Shown: one piece after another, positions 25,216-33,376 of the stretch
How positions within the stretch are numbered: the first letter of the stretch is position 1
Layout: the number at the start of each line of letters is the position of its first letter
Origin: Nonomuraea indica
GTDB lineage: Bacteria; Actinomycetota; Actinomycetes; Streptosporangiales; Streptosporangiaceae
Reading direction: 5' to 3'
NCBI RefSeq assembly: GCF_002850745.1
Contig: NZ_KZ559479.1
Location: forward strand, 36,117-100,116
Length of the DNA stretch: 64,000 bases
Translations under genes and position numbers: made by a program
Notes under the pieces: generated by a model
The model's database searches: none
Told to the model about the DNA's origin: nothing
The model's input: only the letters and a program-made list of their open reading frames with translations

Positions 25216-25524
25216 CTACGCCAGGGTCGGCAGCACGTACACCTCGGCGCCGGGGGGCAGCGCGAGGTCGAGGCTGCCGAGGCCCCGCGCGTTCTCCCCG
25301 GAGACGATCATGCTGATGTGGCGCCGGATCCGCCCGTACTCGTCGCGCAGCCGCTCCTCCAGCAGCGGATGCGTACGGCGCAGCTTGTCGAGCGCGGCGC
25401 CCAGGGTGGGCGGGGTGTCGGTGTCGGCGCCCACGGCGAACACCTTCACCTCGCCCAGCCCGCTCACCCAGCGGCGCAGCGAGCCGGGCAGCACGAACAC
25501 GACCATCGTCACGGGTCTGGCCAT
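25216..25524 (-). CDS. MoaD/ThiS-like ubiquitin-fold protein lacking the Gly-Gly end
   Basis: 102 residues with the MoaD/ThiS layout: TMVVFVLPGSLRRW, helix TLGAALDKLRRTHPLLEERL, then IRRHISMIVSGENARGL and the final strand GAEVYVLPTL. The family's carboxyl-terminal Gly-Gly, which is activated as thiocarboxylate, is absent; the protein ends VLPTLA. It sits 3 bases behind a BNR-repeat protein, a pairing often seen in actinobacteria, so a structural or binding role with that protein is more likely than sulfur transfer. Confidence 0.78.
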   Translation of the reverse strand: MARPVTMVVFVLPGSLRRWVSGLGEVKVFAVGADTDTPPTLGAALDKLRRTHPLLEERLRDEYGRIRRHISMIVSGENARGLGSLDLALPPGAEVYVLPTLA

Positions 25525-25527
25525 GCT

Positions 25528-26607
25528 CTACAGCACCGCCGCGCGCACGGTCAGCACGTCGGGCAGGTGCCTGACGACCAGCGACCAGCTCTCGCCGTCG
25601 TCGCGCGAACCGTAGACCTCGCCGTCGCGGGTGCCGAAGAACACGCCCGCCTCGGAGGCGGTCATCGCGTCGCGCAGCACCCCGACGTACACCGGAGGCT
25701 CCGGCAGGCCCCGGCCGAACGGCCGCCAGCTGCCGCCGCCGTCGTCGCTGCGGTAGACGCGCAGGTGGTGGCCGACCGGCGTGCGGTCGAGGTCGGCCTG
25801 CAGCGGGAGCACGTAGACGGTGTCGGGCCGTGCGGGATGCACCGCGACGGGGAACCCGAAGTCGGACGGCAGCGACGAGCCGACGTCGGTCCAGTCGCCG
25901 CCGAAGTCGTCGCTGCGGTAGACGCCGAAGTGGTGCTGCAGGTAGAGCCGGTCGGGCCGGGAGGGATGCAGGCCCACCTTGTGCACGCACTGCCCGAACT
26001 CGGGGAACTGCTGCCCCTCCGGCAGGAACGGCACGCGGATGCCGCGGTTGGCCGCCTCCCACGACAGGCCCCCGTCGGTGGTCCGGTAGAAGCCGGCCGC
26101 CGACACCGCCACGCCCATGATCCGCGGATCGGACGGGTGCGGCACGATCGTGTGCAGGCACAGGCCGCCGCCGCCCGGCTGCCACCGCTCCCGGTGGGGG
26201 TGCTCCCACAACCCCTCGACCAGGGTGTAGGTGACGCCGCCGTCCTCCGACCTGAACAGCGCGGCCGGCTCGGCCCCCGCCCACACCACCCCCGGCTCCA
26301 CCGGGGACGGCTGGATCTGCCACACCCTCACCAGCGTCGCTCCCGTCTTGTCGGGGAACGCCACCGGCGGGCGGGACGCCTCCTGCCAGGAAACGCCCAG
26401 GTCGTCGGAGTACATCACGGACGGCCCGAAATGGCCGTACTCTATGCCGGCGAGAATGCGGGGAGTGCCGCCGCGGACGTCGATCGCCACGGACGGCACC
26501 CCGATGGTGGCGAACTGGATCGGCTCGACCTCGAACGGGCCTCCGCCGGTCGAACGGGCCAGGAACAGGCCCTTGCGGGTGCCGATCGCGAGCAGCGCGT
26601 CAGTCAT
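25528..26607 (-). CDS. BNR/sialidase-like beta-propeller protein
   Basis: 359 residues from ATG 26607 (GGGAG ahead). At least five Asp-box (BNR) repeats of the form SxDxGxxW: YSDDLGVSW, RSEDGGVTY, RTTDGGLSW, RSDDFGGDW, RSDDGGGSW, SRDDGESW. They build a six- or seven-bladed propeller like photosystem assembly factor Ycf48 or exo-sialidases. No signal peptide, so it is cytoplasmic. Catalytic sialidase residues are not visible. It forms a two-gene operon with the MoaD-like protein. Confidence 0.82.
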   Translation of the reverse strand: MTDALLAIGTRKGLFLARSTGGGPFEVEPIQFATIGVPSVAIDVRGGTPRILAGIEYGHFGPSVMYSDDLGVSWQEASRPPVAFPDKTGATLVRVWQIQPSPVEPGVVWAGAEPAALFRSEDGGVTYTLVEGLWEHPHRERWQPGGGGLCLHTIVPHPSDPRIMGVAVSAAGFYRTTDGGLSWEAANRGIRVPFLPEGQQFPEFGQCVHKVGLHPSRPDRLYLQHHFGVYRSDDFGGDWTDVGSSLPSDFGFPVAVHPARPDTVYVLPLQADLDRTPVGHHLRVYRSDDGGGSWRPFGRGLPEPPVYVGVLRDAMTASEAGVFFGTRDGEVYGSRDDGESWSLVVRHLPDVLTVRAAVL

Positions 26608-26804
26608 GCCCAAGCTCCCATCGCTTCGGGTGCGCTCTGCGGGCCATCGTGCCACGTCAAGGGGCCGCCCGCCCGGAACTGGCCGATTCCCCCACCGGGG
26701 AACGACCGTTTTGCCGAGAATTGGCGCCGTCCCGCCGTACCGCTGAGACCGTGACGACGAAGCGCCGGGTACGCCCTCGGATGCGCCCGGGGAGCCCCTC
26801 GGGC

Positions 26805-28427
26805 ATGAGCGGGGAGGGGCCGGTGCGGGTTCTCATCGATCTGACGCGCTGCCAGGGCTACGGGCAGTGCGCGTTCCTGGCGCCGGACGTCTTCACCATG
26901 CACGGCGACGAGGCCGTCCTGTACGACCCGGACCCCGATGACGCGCAGCGCGAGCGCGTCCTGCGCGCGGCGGCCGCCTGCCCGGTCCAGGCGCTGCACG
27001 TCGACCGGATGGCCATGCGGCACCGGACCGCCTCAGGCCCGGCGACGCGGGACGGCGCCGCCTTCAGGCGCGACGGCCGCATCGTCATCGTGGGAGCCTC
27101 GCTCGCCGGGGCGCGGGCGGCGGCGGTGCTGCGCCGCGAGGGCTTCACCGGCTCGCTCACCGTCATCGGCGACGAGCCCCACCCGCCCTACGACCGCCCG
27201 CCGCTGTCCAAGCGCGTGCTGAGCGGCGGCGTGCCCGCCGAGCACACGCTGCTGCCCCGCCTGCGCGAGGAGATCGGCGCCGAGTGGCTGCTCGGCACCG
27301 CGGCGACCGGCCTGGACCTGGCCGCCCGACGCGTCCGGCTGGCCGACGGCCGCGAGGTCGGCTTCGACCGGGTGCTGATCGCCACCGGCACCCGCGCCCG
27401 GCCCTGGCCCGACCCGGCCGAGGCCGCGTTGCGCGGCGTGCACGTGCTGCGCACGATGGAGGACGCGGCCGGGCTGCGCGAGGCGCTGGCCGCCGGCCCC
27501 CGCCGGGTCCTGGTGATCGGCGGCGGCTTCACCGGCTCGGAGGTCGCCTCCGTCTGCCGCGACCTGGACCTGCCGGTCACCCTCGTCGAACGCGGCCCGT
27601 CCCCGCTCTCCGGCGCGCTGGGCGGCGTGCTCGGCGAGGTGGCGGCCGGGCTGCAGCGGGCGCACGGCGTGGACCTGCGCTGCGGCGTCACGGTCACCTC
27701 CCTGGAGGGCGACGCGGACGGGCGGCTGCGCCGCGCCCACCTGTCCGATGGCGGCACCGTGGACGCCGAGGTGGCGGTGGTCGCGCTCGGCGCGGTCCGC
27801 AACGTCGAGTGGCTGCGCGGCTCCGGCCTGGCGGCCGGCGTGTGGGGCGTCGCCTGCGACGCCGGCTGCCGCGCCGTCGACGCCAACGGCCTGGTCACCG
27901 ACGACGTGTTCGTGGCTGGCGACATCGCGCGTTTCCCGCACCCGGTCTTCCAGTACCAGTTCATGTCGCTGGAGCACTGGGGCAACGCGGTCGACCAGGC
28001 CGAGATCGCGGCGCACAACATGGTCAGCGACCAGACGCGGCGCTGGCCGCACCTGTCGCTGCCGGTGTTCTGGTCCACCCAGTTCGGGGTGAACATCAAG
28101 TCCGTCGGCGTGCCCACGTTCGCCGACGAGATCGTCGTCACCCAGGGGTCGGTGGCCGAGCGGCGCTTCGTCGCCGTGTACGGCCACCGCGGCCGGATCA
28201 CCGCCGCGGTGACGTTCGACCAGGGCATGTGGCTGGAGTTCTACCGGCGGCTGATCGAGCGGGCCGCGCCGTTCCCGCCGGACTTCCCGCACGTGGACCG
28301 GCGGGAGGACCCCCGGCCGGTGCCGGCGGGGGCGCCGGAGCGCATCGTCGCCGCCGCGGGCGCCACCGTCGTGGTGACCGGTCACGACCCGTCCGAACGG
28401 CGCGCCTCGCTGGCGCCCGGCCGGTGA
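26805..28427 (+). CDS. Ferredoxin-ferredoxin reductase fusion (P450 redox partner)
   Basis: 540 residues. The first 75 are a [3Fe-4S]-type ferredoxin: RCQGYGQCAFLAPDVF (CX5C) and AAACPVQALHV (CP). The rest is an FAD/NAD(P)-dependent rubredoxin/ferredoxin reductase of the CamA/BphA4 type: IVIVGASLAGARAA (FAD Rossmann), LIATGTRARPW, VLVIGGGFTGSEVAS (NAD Rossmann), VFVAGDIARFP, and the C-terminal WSTQFGVNIKSVG domain. It passes electrons from NAD(P)H to the P450 encoded 20 bases downstream. An alternative start is GTG 26823, directly behind GGGGAGGGG, giving MRVLIDLTRCQGYG. Confidence 0.88.
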   Translation: MSGEGPVRVLIDLTRCQGYGQCAFLAPDVFTMHGDEAVLYDPDPDDAQRERVLRAAAACPVQALHVDRMAMRHRTASGPATRDGAAFRRDGRIVIVGASLAGARAAAVLRREGFTGSLTVIGDEPHPPYDRPPLSKRVLSGGVPAEHTLLPRLREEIGAEWLLGTAATGLDLAARRVRLADGREVGFDRVLIATGTRARPWPDPAEAALRGVHVLRTMEDAAGLREALAAGPRRVLVIGGGFTGSEVASVCRDLDLPVTLVERGPSPLSGALGGVLGEVAAGLQRAHGVDLRCGVTVTSLEGDADGRLRRAHLSDGGTVDAEVAVVALGAVRNVEWLRGSGLAAGVWGVACDAGCRAVDANGLVTDDVFVAGDIARFPHPVFQYQFMSLEHWGNAVDQAEIAAHNMVSDQTRRWPHLSLPVFWSTQFGVNIKSVGVPTFADEIVVTQGSVAERRFVAVYGHRGRITAAVTFDQGMWLEFYRRLIERAAPFPPDFPHVDRREDPRPVPAGAPERIVAAAGATVVVTGHDPSERRASLAPGR

Positions 28428-28447
28428 CGAGAGGAGCCGAAACGCCC

Positions 28448-29764
28448 ATGGCGTCCCAGAGCCCGTCCGAGAGCCCGTCCCAGAGCACGTCCGGGAGCGC
28501 GTCCGAGAGCCCGTCCGTGAGCACGTCCGAGCACGCGTCACAGAGCGTCTTCCAGCGCATTCTCGATCCCGCCAACCGGGCCGACCCCTACCGGCTCTAC
28601 CACGAGCTGCGCGAGGTGCCGGTGCGGCGCGAGGCCGACGGCACCTACGTCGTCAGCACCTACCGCGAGATCGTCGAACTGCTGCACGACCCGCGCGTCA
28701 GCTCCGACCGGCGCAACCTGGCCCGCCCGTACGGGGCGGACGCCCTCGCCGACGCCATGCCGGCGCTGGCGTTCATCGGGCTGGACCCGCCGGAGCACGA
28801 CCGGCTGCGGCGCCTGGCCATGCGGCACTTCGGGCCTCCGCACACGCCCTACCGGGTGGAGAGCCTCCTGCCCGAGATGAGCGCGATGGTCACCGGGCTG
28901 GTCGACGGCCTGGCCGGCAGGCACCGCGCGGACATCGTCGACGACGTCGCCTACCCGCTGCCGGTGACGGTGATCTGCCGGCTGCTCGGGGTGCCGCGCG
29001 AGGACGAGCCCCGCTTCCACGCCTGGGCCGACGCGATCGTCGAGACCCTCGGCCCGGGGGAGGAGGACCGCGCCGAACGGGAGCGCGCCCGCCTCGAGAC
29101 CACCCTGCACCTGCGCGACTACCTGCAGGAACTGGTCGCCGCCCACCGCCGCGACCCCGGCGACGACCTGCTGTCCGGGCTGGCGACGTACGAGGGTCCC
29201 GACGGGGCGATGGCGCCGGCCGACGTCGTCGCCACGGCGGGACTGCTGCTGATCGCCGGGCACGAGACGACGGTCAACCTCATCGCCAACGGCATGCTCA
29301 CCCTGCTGCGCCACCCCGAGCTGCTGAAGCGGCTGCGCGGTGAGCCGGACCTGGTCGTCAGGTTCGTGGAGGAGCTGCTGCGCTACGAACCCCCCGTCCA
29401 GTTCCTGCCCCAGCGGGTCGCGCTGGCCGACATCGAGCTGGCCGGGACGACCATCACCGCGGGCTCGCCCGTCGTGCTCGCGCTCGCCTCGGGGAGCCGC
29501 GATCCGGCCCACATCCCCGACCCCGACGTCTTCGACCCCGACCGCCCGTACACCGAGCACCTCGGCTTCGGCGGCGGGGTCCACTACTGCTTCGGCGCCC
29601 CCCTGGCCCGGCTGGAGGCGCAGCTCGCGCTGCGCGAGCTGGCCGGCCGGCTGCGCGCCCCCCGCCTGGTCGCGGACCCGCCGCCCTACCGGCCGAGCGC
29701 CACCCTGCGCGGACCGCGCCACCTGCTGGTGGACTACGACGGCGTGGACCCGGCGTCGCCCTGA
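28448..29764 (+). CDS. Cytochrome P450
   Basis: 438 residues, a bacterial class I P450. The I-helix oxygen-activation motif is IAGHETTVN (about 270), the K-helix ExxR is EELLRYEPPVQF, and the haem loop is FGGGVHYCFGAPLARLE with the Cys ligand near 380. Before the usual start of the fold (FQRILDPANRADPYRLY) lies an extra 32-residue Ser-rich tail from a 12-bp repeat. Electrons come from the fused ferredoxin-reductase upstream. Substrate unknown. AGGAG stands 10 bases ahead of ATG. Confidence 0.92.
   Translation: MASQSPSESPSQSTSGSASESPSVSTSEHASQSVFQRILDPANRADPYRLYHELREVPVRREADGTYVVSTYREIVELLHDPRVSSDRRNLARPYGADALADAMPALAFIGLDPPEHDRLRRLAMRHFGPPHTPYRVESLLPEMSAMVTGLVDGLAGRHRADIVDDVAYPLPVTVICRLLGVPREDEPRFHAWADAIVETLGPGEEDRAERERARLETTLHLRDYLQELVAAHRRDPGDDLLSGLATYEGPDGAMAPADVVATAGLLLIAGHETTVNLIANGMLTLLRHPELLKRLRGEPDLVVRFVEELLRYEPPVQFLPQRVALADIELAGTTITAGSPVVLALASGSRDPAHIPDPDVFDPDRPYTEHLGFGGGVHYCFGAPLARLEAQLALRELAGRLRAPRLVADPPPYRPSATLRGPRHLLVDYDGVDPASP
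28454..28543. repeat. In-frame 12-bp repeat encoding a Ser-rich P450 tail
   Basis: About seven copies of a 12-bp unit close to AGCCCGTCCGAG translate to the pattern S-x-S-x (SPSESPSQSTSGSASESP). Period 12 keeps the reading frame. The unit has drifted at its variable codons but TCC and AGC are kept. Confidence 0.85.
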
Positions 29765-29785
29765 GCCCCGGCCCCGCCGTGAGCC

Positions 29786-30105
29786 TCAGCCGAGAAGCGG
29801 GTCGTCGGCGAGTGCCGCCCGCAGGTGCGCGATGGCGTCGTCCAGCCGCCGCAGCGCCAGCAGCGCCTCCACGTGGTCGCGCACGGCGGTCAGCCGACGC
29901 TCGGTCAGCTCGGCGGCGGCCAGGCCGAGCGGATCGGAGCAGTCGTGCAGGCCGTCCGGCGCGGGCCCGGTCCACAGCCCGAGCGCCCGCGCCAGGTCGC
30001 CCGCCGCCTCCTCGTGCCGTGCCGCCCCGCGCCGACCTCGGCTCCCGCCCGTTCCACAGGCCGTGCACCAGCCGGTCGGCGGATGGCGGCTGCGGTCCGT
30101 CCGCT
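29786..30105 (-). pseudogene. Relic of a SARP/AfsR-type transcriptional activator
   Basis: On the minus strand the region reads, in one frame, SADRLVHGLWNGREP, which looks like the winged-helix end of SARP regulators (VDRLVxALWGxxPP). A frame change near 30040 then gives HEEAAGDLARALGLWTGPAP and on through ERRLTAVRDHVEALLALRRL to DDPLLG and TGA (29788-29786), which looks like the end of the bacterial transcriptional activator domain (BTAD). The middle of the BTAD and the start of the protein are missing. The codons keep normal GC bias, so loss looks recent. It fills the 390-base space between the P450 and the MmyB-type gene. Confidence 0.6.
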
Positions 30106-30146
30106 ACCTCGGAGGTAATCGTGCCGCGTCCCGTCGTACCGATAAC
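30105..30146 (+). promoter_or_regulatory. Promoter/operator of the MmyB-type regulator
   Basis: A palindrome TACCTC-G-GAGGTA (30105-30117) lies 38 bases ahead of ATG. GATAAC (30141-30146) followed by GTGCCGGGC is exactly 9 bases ahead of ATG, the -10 distance of a leaderless mRNA. The same GATAACGTGCCG string stands 9 bases ahead of the histidine kinase start at 36466. Confidence 0.5.
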
Positions 30147-30155
30147 GTGCCGGGC

Positions 30156-30950
30156 ATGGGAGCACTTGCGCTGACTGAGGAGTCTTTCGGTGACCTGCTG
30201 CGGTCGTGGCGGCAACGGCGCCGGGTGAGCCAGCTCGACCTGGCGATCGAGGCCGACGTGTCGGCCCGCCATGTCAGTTTCCTGGAGACCGGGCGGGCCC
30301 GGCCGAGCCGCGAGATGGTGATGAGACTGGCCGAGGAACTGGAGGTGCCGTTGCGGCACCGCAACAGGCTGCTGGTGGCGGCCGGGTTCGCGCCCGTCTT
30401 CCCCGAGCGGGAGGTGCGCGCGCCCGAGATGCAGGTGGTGCGGCAGGCCCTGGACAAGATCCTGGCCGGCCACGAGCCGTACCCGGCGCTGGTCGTGGAC
30501 GCCGCGTGGAACCTGGTGGCGGCCAACTCCGCGGCCGCCGTCTTCATGGACGGCGTCCCGGCCGAGCTGCTGAAGGAGCCGATCAACGTGATGCGGCTGT
30601 CGCTGCATCCCGACGCCATGGGCGGCAGGCTGATCAACCTGGCGGAGGTGCGGGCCCACCTGCTGCACCGGCTGCGCAGGCAGGCCGAGGCCTCGGCGCA
30701 CGGGGCGCTGGCCGAGCTGCACGACGAACTGGCCGCCTACACCTACCCCGGGGTCGATCTGAACGTGGCACACGTGCCCGGGCCGGCGGACATCCTGCTT
30801 CCGCTGCGGATCAGGCACGGCGACCGCGTGCTGTCGATGTTCACCACGATCGCCACGTTCGGTACGCCCGTGGACGTGACGGTGTCGGAGCTGGCCATCG
30901 AGACGTTCTGGCCCAACGACGAGGAGACCGCGGCGGCCTTCGCCCGCTAA
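30156..30950 (+). CDS. XRE-type regulator with MmyB-like ligand domain
   Basis: 264 residues. N-terminal helix-turn-helix of the Xre class (SWRQRRRVSQLDLAIEADVSARHVSFLETGRARPS, about 16-50), then the MmyB-like domain (about 95-255) marked by PYPALVVDAAWNLVAANSAA and IRHGDRVLSMFTTIATFGTPVDVTVSELAIETFWPND. The family binds fatty acids or other small ligands and controls neighbouring redox or antibiotic genes. It overlaps the convergent flavohaemoglobin gene by 4 bases. No ribosome site, so probably leaderless. Confidence 0.87.
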   Translation: MGALALTEESFGDLLRSWRQRRRVSQLDLAIEADVSARHVSFLETGRARPSREMVMRLAEELEVPLRHRNRLLVAAGFAPVFPEREVRAPEMQVVRQALDKILAGHEPYPALVVDAAWNLVAANSAAAVFMDGVPAELLKEPINVMRLSLHPDAMGGRLINLAEVRAHLLHRLRRQAEASAHGALAELHDELAAYTYPGVDLNVAHVPGPADILLPLRIRHGDRVLSMFTTIATFGTPVDVTVSELAIETFWPNDEETAAAFAR

Positions 30951-32065
30951 CGCTCGTCGTGGACGACGTCGCGGTGGATGCGCGACAGCGGCACGCCGTC
31001 GATCTGCAGCCGCTGCACCGTCTCGTTCACCATGGCGGACGGCCCGCACACGTACACCTCGTGCTCGGCCCAGGACCGGAAGCGCTGTGTGACCTCCGGC
31101 AGGCGGCCGCGCATCCCGTCGTAGGCGGGCTCGTGCGAGACCACCGGCACCACCCGCAGCCACGGGAACGACGCCGCCATCCTGACCAGGTCGGGCAGGT
31201 CGTACAGTTCGGCCGAGGTGCGCGCCCCGTACAGCAGGTGGACGTGGGAGCGCCGGCCCGAGGCGATGATCTGCTCGATGACGGCCTTCAGCGGCGCCAG
31301 CCCGGTGCCGCCGGCCACGCACAGCACGTCGCGGTCGGCGTCGTCCGGCGGGGCCATGGTGCCCATCGGCGGCCCGATCATGATCGTGTCGCCGATGCGG
31401 GTGTCGCGGGTCAGCGCGGTCGAGACCCACCCGCCGGGGACGGAGCGCACGTGCAGGCGGATCGTGTTGTCCGGGCGGGGCGCGTTCGCGATGGAGAACG
31501 TCCGCCACACGCGCGGCCAGCGCGCCGTCTGCACGGTCACGTACTGGCCCGCCCGGTACGGCAGGTGCTGCGTCGGCCGGAGCGTGATGACGGCGATGTC
31601 CTGGGTGCGCCGTTCGTGGTCGATGACGTCGGCCAGCCACCACGCGGGCATGACGGCGGCGGCCGAGTCGGCGGCGTCGATCATCATGTCGGCGGCCGTC
31701 CGGTAGGCCGACACCCAGGCGGCCTCGATCTCGTCGTCCCAGACGGCGGCGGCGAACGTGCGGACGGTGGCGAGCAGCGCCTCGCCGATCGCGCCGTAGT
31801 GGTCGGCGGTGACGCCGTACTTGCGGTGGTCGCGCCCGAGCTGGCCCAGGAAGGCCGCCATGCTGTCGGGGCTGTCCAAGCTCCAGACGATGCGGGTCAG
31901 GGCGCGGAACAGCCGGTCGCGCTGCCCGTCCATGGCCGGCGGGAACATCCCGCGCAGGTGCGGGTTCGCGGCGAACAACCGGCCGTAGAAATAGGCGGCC
32001 GCCTTGTCGGCCACGGGTTCGATGACGGAGAAACTCTCTTTTACCAGGCGCGGATTCAACGGCAT
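30947..32065 (-). CDS. Flavohaemoglobin (nitric oxide dioxygenase type)
   Basis: 372 residues: globin domain (1-135) with B10 Tyr in AAAYFYGRLF, E7 Gln in DGQRDRL and proximal His in RDHRKYGVTADHY, followed by an FAD domain (WRTFSIANAPRPDNTIRLHVR) and an NAD domain (CVAGGTGLAPLKAVIEQ, VYVCGPSAM). Such proteins turn NO into nitrate with O2 and NADH. Slightly shorter than E. coli Hmp, as in the actinobacterial FHb variants, and the canonical YS of the flavin motif is FS, a feature of type II FHbs. Tail-to-tail overlap with the MmyB-type gene. Confidence 0.87.
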   Translation of the reverse strand: MPLNPRLVKESFSVIEPVADKAAAYFYGRLFAANPHLRGMFPPAMDGQRDRLFRALTRIVWSLDSPDSMAAFLGQLGRDHRKYGVTADHYGAIGEALLATVRTFAAAVWDDEIEAAWVSAYRTAADMMIDAADSAAAVMPAWWLADVIDHERRTQDIAVITLRPTQHLPYRAGQYVTVQTARWPRVWRTFSIANAPRPDNTIRLHVRSVPGGWVSTALTRDTRIGDTIMIGPPMGTMAPPDDADRDVLCVAGGTGLAPLKAVIEQIIASGRRSHVHLLYGARTSAELYDLPDLVRMAASFPWLRVVPVVSHEPAYDGMRGRLPEVTQRFRSWAEHEVYVCGPSAMVNETVQRLQIDGVPLSRIHRDVVHDER

Positions 32066-32175
32066 TGCCTCATCAACCTCACCCTGTTGACCGGAAGGGT
32101 GTTCCGGTCGCGTCGTTCCACCTCCCTGACGGCTCCGGGTCTCGAGCGGACGGCGGGCCCCGGCACATCCGTACG

Positions 32176-32214
32176 CTCGAAATCGAGTCTTACACCACTA
32201 CCAGGGCGTCACAA
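32176..32214 (-). promoter_or_regulatory. Possible flavohaemoglobin promoter and operator
   Basis: On the minus strand TTGTGA (32214-32209), 16 bases and TAAGAC (32192-32187) resemble -35/-10 elements about 125 bases upstream of the gene. CTCGA-AA-TCGAG (32176-32187) is a small palindrome at the start site. The whole space 32066-32328 is less GC-rich than its surroundings, and I see no gene in it. Confidence 0.3.
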
Positions 32215-32328
32215 CCGATTCACCCCATCAGGGGGCTAACCCGAACTATGCGTGACAGTAATGTTATGCGTCGATGCGAAGGGCTCTTATTTATGGTCAA
32301 TGAAGGTGAATAAGTATTTCATTCGCAT

Positions 32329-33159
32329 TCATGGTGTGAAGTGGTACGGGGTCGTCGTGCTCAGCGCCGTGAATCCGAGCCGGTGCAGAATCGGGCGGCT
32401 GTCCTCGGAGGCGTCCACCTGGAGGTAGCGGTGGCCGCGCTCGGCGGCGATCCGCGCGCGGAAGCCGAGCAGGGCGCGGTAGAGGCCACGCCCGCGCTGG
32501 TCCGGCACCGTGCCGCCGCCCCACAGCCCCCCGAAGTCGGTGCCGGGCCGCGTCTCCATCCGTGCCGCGCTGACCGGCCGCCCGCCCACCACGGCCACCA
32601 CCGCCACCGCCACCGCGCCGCCCGCACCGTCCGCTTGCGCGCCGCCCGCACCGTCCGCCAGGAGCGCCAGCAGCCGGCGCCTGATCGCGTCGCGGCCCTT
32701 GCCGAACGCCTGCTCATGAACCTCCGCCAGCAGTTCCACCCCGGCCGCGTCGGTCACGGGCACCAGCCGCGCGTCGCCGGGCGGGCGGCCCGCCGGCCCG
32801 TCGAGGGCCCGCACGACCGCCGCCGTCTCGGCCACCATCAGCGTCTCCGCAGGCTCCGGCTCGAAACCGGCCGCCAGCAGCCGCCGGCCCAGGTCACGCG
32901 GGTGGTCGTGGGAGTACAGCTTCCACTCGAACGCCAGCCCGCGCGCGGCGTAGTGCCGCACCTGCGCGGCGATGACCGCCTCCGCCTCCTCCGGGCCCGC
33001 CTCCCGCAGGTCCGACCAGAGCACGCCGTTCCAGTCGCCGGCCCCGCCGGTCTGCCGCACCACCCGCCCGGCCCGCTCCACCCGCGCGCCGGGCCCGTCG
33101 GGGCGGGCGTCGCGCCGCATCTGGCGGTCGTAGGCCGCCAGCACCTCGTCGTGTTCCAT
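32329..33159 (-). CDS. GNAT-type N-acetyltransferase
   Basis: 276 residues from ATG 33159. The C-terminal half is a GNAT domain with acetyl-CoA loop VPDQRGRGLYRALLGFRAR (about 230) and the late strand YLQVDASEDSRPILHRLGF, typical of the fold. The N-terminal half may be a degenerate first GNAT copy (VRHYAARGLAFEWKLYSHD). A Gly/Ala insert DGAGGAQADGAGGA (about 189-202) comes from a short DNA duplication. Substrate unknown. Confidence 0.8.
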   Translation of the reverse strand: MEHDEVLAAYDRQMRRDARPDGPGARVERAGRVVRQTGGAGDWNGVLWSDLREAGPEEAEAVIAAQVRHYAARGLAFEWKLYSHDHPRDLGRRLLAAGFEPEPAETLMVAETAAVVRALDGPAGRPPGDARLVPVTDAAGVELLAEVHEQAFGKGRDAIRRRLLALLADGAGGAQADGAGGAVAVAVVAVVGGRPVSAARMETRPGTDFGGLWGGGTVPDQRGRGLYRALLGFRARIAAERGHRYLQVDASEDSRPILHRLGFTALSTTTPYHFTP

Positions 33160-33376
33160 CGCGCCAGCCCAGCACCGCCCCGACCGGCCGCGCAACGGCT
33201 TTTCCCGCGAGCGTCAGGGCGTTCCGGGGCGTCTCGGGACGGTCCGGGCACCCGCGACGGCGGGCGATCCGCGCGAGGGGTGCCGCGAGCCGAAAGGTGT
33301 GCGTCATGATGGGGACCCGTGGCCGCCGCCACGCCTCGCGGGCGGCGCGCGCCGCCCGCACACCTGTGGAGGCCGC

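Noticed and set aside
32065..32313. An 82-codon plus-strand ORF ahead of the flavohaemoglobin gene
   Set aside because: TTG start without ribosome site, no conserved pattern, and it covers the AT-rich promoter space of a divergent gene.
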